Source: Fidelibacterota bacterium
GTDB lineage: Bacteria; Fidelibacterota; Fidelibacteria; Fidelibacterales; Fidelibacteraceae
Direction: 5' to 3'
DNA length: 11,411 nucleotides
Assembly: GCA_016937825.1 (NCBI GenBank)
Contig: JAFGVT010000046.1
Location: forward strand, 1-11,411
Part shown: positions 7,745 to 11,411 of the stretch, piece after piece
Numbering within the stretch: position 1 is the first letter of the stretch
Layout of the letters: every line of letters begins with the position of its first letter
The notes under the pieces: generated by a model
Database searches by the model: none
Seen by the model: the letters and a program-made list of their open reading frames with translations, nothing else
Told to the model about the DNA's origin: nothing
Position numbers and translations under genes: made by a program

Positions 7745-8428
7745 CTAAAAGTACAGGTTCATTCGGGCAAAGAGGGAGAGACTCTGAAAGCCGTTCACCG
7801 CTTCGAGTTCCACATGCTCCTGCAGGGTCGGCCACAGGGAACCGATCACGAGGCGGTAACGCAGGCCGGCATCCAGCGACAGCATATCGCTGAACATCAT
7901 TTCCATCCCCAAAGCGGCGCGAAAGCCCATATTCCACTCGCTCAGCACCTTTTCCGGAATGGCCGGGATCGCCAGTTCCGCATTTTCGGATATGGCTCCC
8001 CGTATCCCTCGCCAGTAATGGGGACCTCCCGCGATGCTTACCCAAGGCTGGAATACGCGGTCCTGCAACAAGCGGTATTTGCCCCGGGCAAGGATCCCGA
8101 CATACCGAAGGGAAAGAGGGATCTCTTCAAGAAGCGTTCCCGAATTGTCCGTAACCGGATGCCGGGACGAAAAAGCCGAATAATCGATCACTCCTTCCAC
8201 AAACCAGGGTGAATCCTGCTGCTGCCCTATCCCGAATTCGATTTGGGATCCCGCCGTAAACCACTCATCCAGGTCTCCGAGGGCGAAGTTCAGGCTTCCC
8301 CCGGCATGCGCCGCCCATTGGCCGGCATATTGTGCCTGCAAAGGGGTCAGCAGCGAAAGGAGAAGACACAGTGCGGTCGCAGCGTGAAGAAGGGTCCGGG
8401 CATCGTTATGATTACGTTTCATCTTCAT
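7745..8428 (-). CDS. Predicted outer membrane beta-barrel protein, small
   Basis: A 227-residue protein with a positively charged N-terminus (KMKRNHNDAR), a hydrophobic stretch and a signal peptidase site after TPLQA (residue ~32). The mature ~195 residues alternate polar and hydrophobic or aromatic residues in strand-like blocks (AHAGGSLNFALGD, SQIEFGIGQQ, LSLRYVGILARGKYRLL, MGFRAALGMEMMF, LSLDAGLRYRLV) and end in ARMNLYF. The terminal Phe is typical of BAM-inserted barrels. Size and pattern suit an eight-stranded OmpA/OmpW-like barrel, but I do not recognise the family. The start follows the neighbouring stop by 2 bases with no Shine-Dalgarno; the ATG at 8422 is an alternative. Role unknown; it may be a small porin or structural protein of the same outer membrane system. 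Confidence 0.78.
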   Translation of the reverse strand: MKMKRNHNDARTLLHAATALCLLLSLLTPLQAQYAGQWAAHAGGSLNFALGDLDEWFTAGSQIEFGIGQQQDSPWFVEGVIDYSAFSSRHPVTDNSGTLLEEIPLSLRYVGILARGKYRLLQDRVFQPWVSIAGGPHYWRGIRGAISENAELAIPAIPEKVLSEWNMGFRAALGMEMMFSDMLSLDAGLRYRLVIGSLWPTLQEHVELEAVNGFQSLSLFARMNLYF

Positions 8429-8430
8429 AT

Positions 8431-9327
8431 CTAATAGTTAAAGGTTAGTCCCAGCCAGACCAGGCTTTTGGTGCGGACCGGGAAGGTTTCACGAACGCTG
8501 CCGCCGGCGATATTCAGATAGAAAAGGCCCTGATATGCCAGGTCAAGATCGATGCCGTTTCCGATCGCGTAGCGGAATCCCAGCGTCGGCGTCAGATAGA
8601 ATTTCAGTCCGTTCTTGTCGGGGGCGAAATGGGTGATCGTCGCGTGGTAATCATAGGTCAGCCTGTAGACGGAACTCAGAGTATCCAGGCGGTAAGTGAG
8701 CGGATCGGAATCATGTAAATCCATCATTATCAGATAATTCTCAAGATCGTCCCCCGTAAGGAGATCCCCGGCAACATCCCCGCTGTCCCATTCCCAGGTA
8801 AAGACCTTCGTCCAGTCCTCGACCACTTTCAAGCGCCGCTGATAGATGCTGACGCCGCCGCCGATATTCCCAAAAATGCTCCAGGATCCGTTTATCGGAA
8901 ACTTGATATCCGCAGAGAGGGTCAGCCGGAGTTCATTCATCCACTGCCGGGGTTTGAACACCCCGTGGTAACTTGAATCCGGCCGCCAGTATTCCAGTAC
9001 CCTCGAAATGGAATCCACTTCCTGCGCCGACGCGCCGGTCAGGAGCCAGTCGATGTAACGTTCATCCCAGTAGGGCCAGTCCCACTCCAGGATGACCGTA
9101 TCTTCCTGCAGCACCATGTGATCGAAAGAAACGTGAAAGGCGATGTTTGTCTTGTCCGTGAGGGGGTAAGCCAGTTTTCCCTCAACGGCGCCTCCCCTGC
9201 CCTCGGCGGCCCGGTACGGGGCGTTCTGCGCCTGAGCTCCAAGACTCAGGGACAATTTCACGGGCGGTACCGCAAGCGCGATCGTGACGCTAAGAAGGAC
9301 CAGACATGTCATTTTAAGGTATTTCAT
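8431..9327 (-). CDS. Predicted outer membrane beta-barrel protein, unrecognised family
   Basis: A 298-residue protein with a Sec signal peptide (hydrophobic residues 6-19, cut after IALA before VPPV). The mature part has barrel-like strands (VKLSLSLGAQAQ, AVEGKLAYPL, NIAFHVSFDHMVL, ELRLTLSADIKF, WSIFGNIGGGVSIYQRR, LKFYLTPTLGFRYAIG, IDLDLAYQGLFYLNIAGG) and ends VWLGLTFNY with a terminal Tyr, as in BAM substrates. Long acidic and aromatic loops stand out: EWDWPYWDERYIDW near 81-94 and EWDSGDVAGDLLTGDDLENY near 179-198, probably exposed at the surface. No database family comes to mind. It starts 4 bases after the PorV-like stop and ends 2 bases before the next barrel gene. The function is unknown; the aromatic loops would suit carbohydrate contact, which is speculation. 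Confidence 0.78.
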   Translation of the reverse strand: MKYLKMTCLVLLSVTIALAVPPVKLSLSLGAQAQNAPYRAAEGRGGAVEGKLAYPLTDKTNIAFHVSFDHMVLQEDTVILEWDWPYWDERYIDWLLTGASAQEVDSISRVLEYWRPDSSYHGVFKPRQWMNELRLTLSADIKFPINGSWSIFGNIGGGVSIYQRRLKVVEDWTKVFTWEWDSGDVAGDLLTGDDLENYLIMMDLHDSDPLTYRLDTLSSVYRLTYDYHATITHFAPDKNGLKFYLTPTLGFRYAIGNGIDLDLAYQGLFYLNIAGGSVRETFPVRTKSLVWLGLTFNY

Positions 9328-9331
9328 GGTG

Positions 9332-10327
9332 CTACAATTCCATATTCAGCGTATAGCGCAGGGTCGTGTTCATGTATTGGTGATGCATGAACGACATATC
9401 CAGATCAAACGACCGGGCTTTGAAGACAAAGTGTATGCCCAGTCCGGCAGTGAGGTTTTCGTATTCATAACCAAATTTATATCCGCCGCGCAGGATCAGA
9501 AGATTGGCAATGCGCGATTCAAAGCCGATGTTGATGTGTTCGCTCATATCGTTGGGATGGACCGCTTCGATATTCAGGCTGAGGTAGGTCGGATCTTCAA
9601 GGGATCCGTAAGGTTCGAAGGATATCCCCAGCGTCATCTGCTGCGGCATCTTGAATTTTTCGTTCACGTACTGCGTTTCCAGGCCGAAATTCTTCAGGAA
9701 GGCGCCGATACGCAAGGAGGAAAAGGTCGTCTGATAGAAAAAGCCCATATCCACCAGCACGTTTTGCGCATGATATTCGGCGATGAATTCACGAACGTAT
9801 TTTAGGTTAGCGCCGACGGTGAACTTGTCGGTCATCTGCCGGGCGTAGGAAAGTCCCAGAGCGTAGGCGCCGGCTTCAAAGGTTCCGAGGGTCATGTAAA
9901 TATTGTTCTCATCTCCGCTAAAGCTGTTCACCTCTTCGGGGGCGAAGAAACGCGTACGTTCCATCTCGCCGAAATCGAAAAGGTTCATGAACACCCCCAG
10001 GGATCCCAGGGTCGGGATCTTTCTGACATAGGACGCCGCATGATGCCCCGTTCCCAAATACCATTGACCGTAGGTTGCCGAAAAGGCATTGTTCATTCGC
10101 GTGTGAGCGATCAGTGCGGGATTGATGAACATGCCGTCCGCCTGTCCGTTCGGGGACGAGATGCCCGTCTCCCCCATCGCCGAATAGCGGGCGCTGACCG
10201 GCAGGTTCAGGAAAACAAAGCCGGTGGTGCCGGTCTTCTGGAATTCTTCGGCAAAAAGCGAAACCGCGCAGAGCAATAAAAGGATTGCCCCGCGTGTTGT
10301 TTTGATGTGCGATTTCGTTCTTTGCAT
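9332..10327 (-). CDS. PorV/PorQ family outer membrane protein
   Basis: A 331-residue protein with a signal peptide (residues 1-26, cut near LFA-EEF). The mature N-terminus carries the family signature: TGFVFLNLPVSARYSAMGETGIS, with the ARxxAMG-x-(A/T)-x-(I/V) core at ~47-56, then DGMFINPALIA near 64-74. A FadL-like 14-stranded barrel would follow (SLGVFMNLFDFGEMERT, ALGLSYARQMTDKFTVGANLKYV, RIGAFLKNFGL, LRGGYKFGYEYENLTAGLGIHF). In T9SS, PorV receives type A cargo from the translocon and passes it to the PorU attachment complex; PorQ-type relatives and other paralogues are common. Which of these this protein is cannot be told from here. It sits next to four proteins with sorting domains, which supports a role in their export or anchoring. 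The start has a short-spaced AGGGA overlapping the upstream stop. Confidence 0.88.
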   Translation of the reverse strand: MQRTKSHIKTTRGAILLLLCAVSLFAEEFQKTGTTGFVFLNLPVSARYSAMGETGISSPNGQADGMFINPALIAHTRMNNAFSATYGQWYLGTGHHAASYVRKIPTLGSLGVFMNLFDFGEMERTRFFAPEEVNSFSGDENNIYMTLGTFEAGAYALGLSYARQMTDKFTVGANLKYVREFIAEYHAQNVLVDMGFFYQTTFSSLRIGAFLKNFGLETQYVNEKFKMPQQMTLGISFEPYGSLEDPTYLSLNIEAVHPNDMSEHINIGFESRIANLLILRGGYKFGYEYENLTAGLGIHFVFKARSFDLDMSFMHHQYMNTTLRYTLNMEL

Positions 10328-10331
10328 GCTG

Positions 10332-10336
10332 TCCCT
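10332..10336 (-). promoter_or_regulatory. Shine-Dalgarno site overlapping the upstream stop
   Basis: The minus strand reads AGGGA 4 bases before the PorV-like ATG at 10327. Its first two bases are part of the TAG stop of the upstream gene, a layout that fits translational coupling. Confidence 0.5.
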
Positions 10337-11411
10337 AATTTACGATGGCGAACTTACCCCGCACCTGCTGACCGTCGGGGGTTTCGATGTGATAAAAATA
10401 CAGGCCGCTCTTTATGTACTGGCCATAATCGCTGATCTGGTTCCATGAGATGCTTCCGGAGGCCGGATCGTGATGTTCCAGGGTCTTCACGGGATCGCCA
10501 CGAAGGGTAAAGATGCGGATGGTGCAGGTTTCCGGCAGGTTCACGAACAGGATCTTCTTGGTATCGCCTGCGAAGGAAAGTCCGGAACTCAGGTAAAAGG
10601 GATTCGGCACCACCGCCACGCGGGAGAGACCAACGGCGGAGGATACGGGCCGCTGGGTGGTAAAGAAGGGCTGCGGGGTACGGTTTGCGTACAGAGAGCT
10701 TTCCAGCGGCGGAACCGTGACGGAAGGATCCCTGATCCAGGCGGCATGACCTTCATCGTAGCTGGTAACGGCATAATAGTACCCGTAGCCCATGGCAACG
10801 AAGAAATCGTTGACCTCGTATCGCTGCTTCAAGGCATTCCAGTAACGCGGGTCTTTGAGCGGAAAGTCCGCGATCAGCTTCCAGGGACCCATCGGATAGG
10901 TGCCGCTCCGGTAGATGCGGTAACCCGCAATATCCACAAGGCCGTGCTGGGGATCTGGAATGCTTTCGACGGAGTCGCTGAACGCGATCCGGTTCCCGAC
11001 CTTTCCGCTGGAATCGATGGCCGTGACCGTAAAGTCGGGTCCGGGCGGCGGGACCGGTACGGAAAGGCCGTGTTCATAATTGAATGTAACCCTTTCCCCC
11101 AGATACTGCATCGCCGAGTCCGCCAGCGCCCGGATGCTGTCCTTTTCTTCAAGCGGCAGGGTTCGGCTGGCTGTGAAATCCGCTCCGCCGACAAATTCGG
11201 CAAAGACGATGACCACCGAGTCGACGCCGCGGCCGAAAAGGTCGTAGGGACCGAAAGAGAAGTTCGCATACAGCCGTCCGTTCCCCATTCTTGCATCGTT
11301 GCTGTCGGTAAAGGCCTCATTCAGCAAGAGCGGGTTCGCCATTGCATGGTATTTGTTCTCGAGGCCGGACACGCCCGCAAACGGACCTTCATAATCTGAA
11401 GATGAGGGTCC
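10335..11411 (-). CDS. Secreted protein with C-terminal T9SS-type sorting domain (5' end beyond window)
   Basis: Only the last 358 residues are visible; the frame stays open to the right edge, so the GTG at 11372 is an internal valine codon and not the start. A region at roughly visible residues 130-230 looks like a fibronectin type III fold (FTVTAIDSSGKVGN, DIAGYRIYRSGTYPMGPW, YYYAVTSYDEGHAAW). The C-terminus is a sorting/FlgD-like Ig domain: AVVPNPFYLSSG, ILFVNLPETCTIRIFTLRGD, VKTLEHHDP, SWNQISDYGQYIKSGLYFYH, ending GKFAIVN. This differs from the YPNPFNP...LLK form in the three other cargo genes of the window; such 'VVPNPF...GKFAI' ends are common on large multidomain proteins of FCB-related phyla. 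The function of the missing part is unknown. It is followed 7 bases later by the PorV-like gene, with which it probably forms one transcript. Confidence 0.85.
   Translation of the reverse strand, partial: GPSSSDYEGPFAGVSGLENKYHAMANPLLLNEAFTDSNDARMGNGRLYANFSFGPYDLFGRGVDSVVIVFAEFVGGADFTASRTLPLEEKDSIRALADSAMQYLGERVTFNYEHGLSVPVPPPGPDFTVTAIDSSGKVGNRIAFSDSVESIPDPQHGLVDIAGYRIYRSGTYPMGPWKLIADFPLKDPRYWNALKQRYEVNDFFVAMGYGYYYAVTSYDEGHAAWIRDPSVTVPPLESSLYANRTPQPFFTTQRPVSSAVGLSRVAVVPNPFYLSSGLSFAGDTKKILFVNLPETCTIRIFTLRGDPVKTLEHHDPASGSISWNQISDYGQYIKSGLYFYHIETPDGQQVRGKFAIVN

Larger units (their letters stand above)
1..11411 (-). other. Single-direction gene cluster, probably one transcription unit
   Basis: Nine consecutive minus-strand genes have gaps of 7, 4, 2, 49, 0, 1, 3 and 28 bases in transcription order. 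No inverted repeat followed by a T run was noticed in the two larger gaps. Both ends of the cluster lie outside the window, so the promoter, the terminator and any ROK operator upstream are not visible. Confidence 0.7.

Noticed and set aside
11370..11372. GTG as a start for the right-hand gene
   Set aside because: The frame continues without a stop to the window edge, no signal peptide follows the GTG, and no Shine-Dalgarno precedes it.
10470..11399. A 309-codon open frame on the plus strand
   Set aside because: It lies opposite the protein with a clear sorting domain, and shows no signal peptide, motif or ribosome site.

Overview
The window is one unbroken run of nine genes, all on the minus strand and read from high to low coordinates. 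Both end genes are cut by the window edges. Junctions are -, 7, 4, 2, 49, 0, 1, 3 and 28 bases, so almost no non-coding DNA is present. Coding sequence covers nearly the whole window, and no gene-free stretch reaches 60 bases. I see no RNA gene, mobile element, CRISPR array, clear promoter or terminator. The organism is probably a Gram-negative, uncultivated member of the FCB-related phyla (Marinimicrobia, KSB1, Calditrichota, Cloacimonadota or similar). The reasons are the repeated 'YPNPFNP ... KMxLLK' type IX secretion (T9SS) type A sorting domains, a PorV/PorQ-type outer membrane protein, and small beta-barrel proteins ending in an aromatic residue. This phylum-level call is inference.

Layout in transcription order (right to left). 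(1) 11411-10335: 3' part of a large secreted protein with a fibronectin-like region and a C-terminal sorting domain. (2) 10327-9332: PorV/PorQ family outer membrane protein. (3) 9327-8431 and (4) 8428-7745: two predicted outer membrane beta-barrel proteins. (5) 7695-5704: secreted beta-propeller protein with a CBM9/DOMON-like part and a sorting domain. (6) 5703-3811: GHL10 (DUF187-like) glycoside hydrolase, golvesin-like domain, sorting domain. (7) 3809-2565: ROK-family regulator with a winged helix-turn-helix. (8) 2561-915: NAGPA-type phosphodiester glycosidase, golvesin-like domain, sorting domain. (9) 886-1: second secreted beta-propeller, paralogous to gene 5, cut by the left edge.

Taken together this looks like a secreted glycan-processing locus that uses T9SS export in place of SusC/SusD. 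The two enzymes share the same enzyme-golvesin-sorting domain architecture, and a sugar-sensing-type ROK regulator sits between them with 1-3 base junctions. PorV/PorQ and the barrels would serve the outer membrane side, and the propellers and CBM-like parts would bind ligand at the surface. GHL10 includes E. coli DigH, which acts on denuded peptidoglycan; NAGPA enzymes release GlcNAc from a phosphodiester; many ROK regulators sense GlcNAc-type sugars. A GlcNAc-containing wall or surface polymer is therefore a reasonable but unproven substrate.
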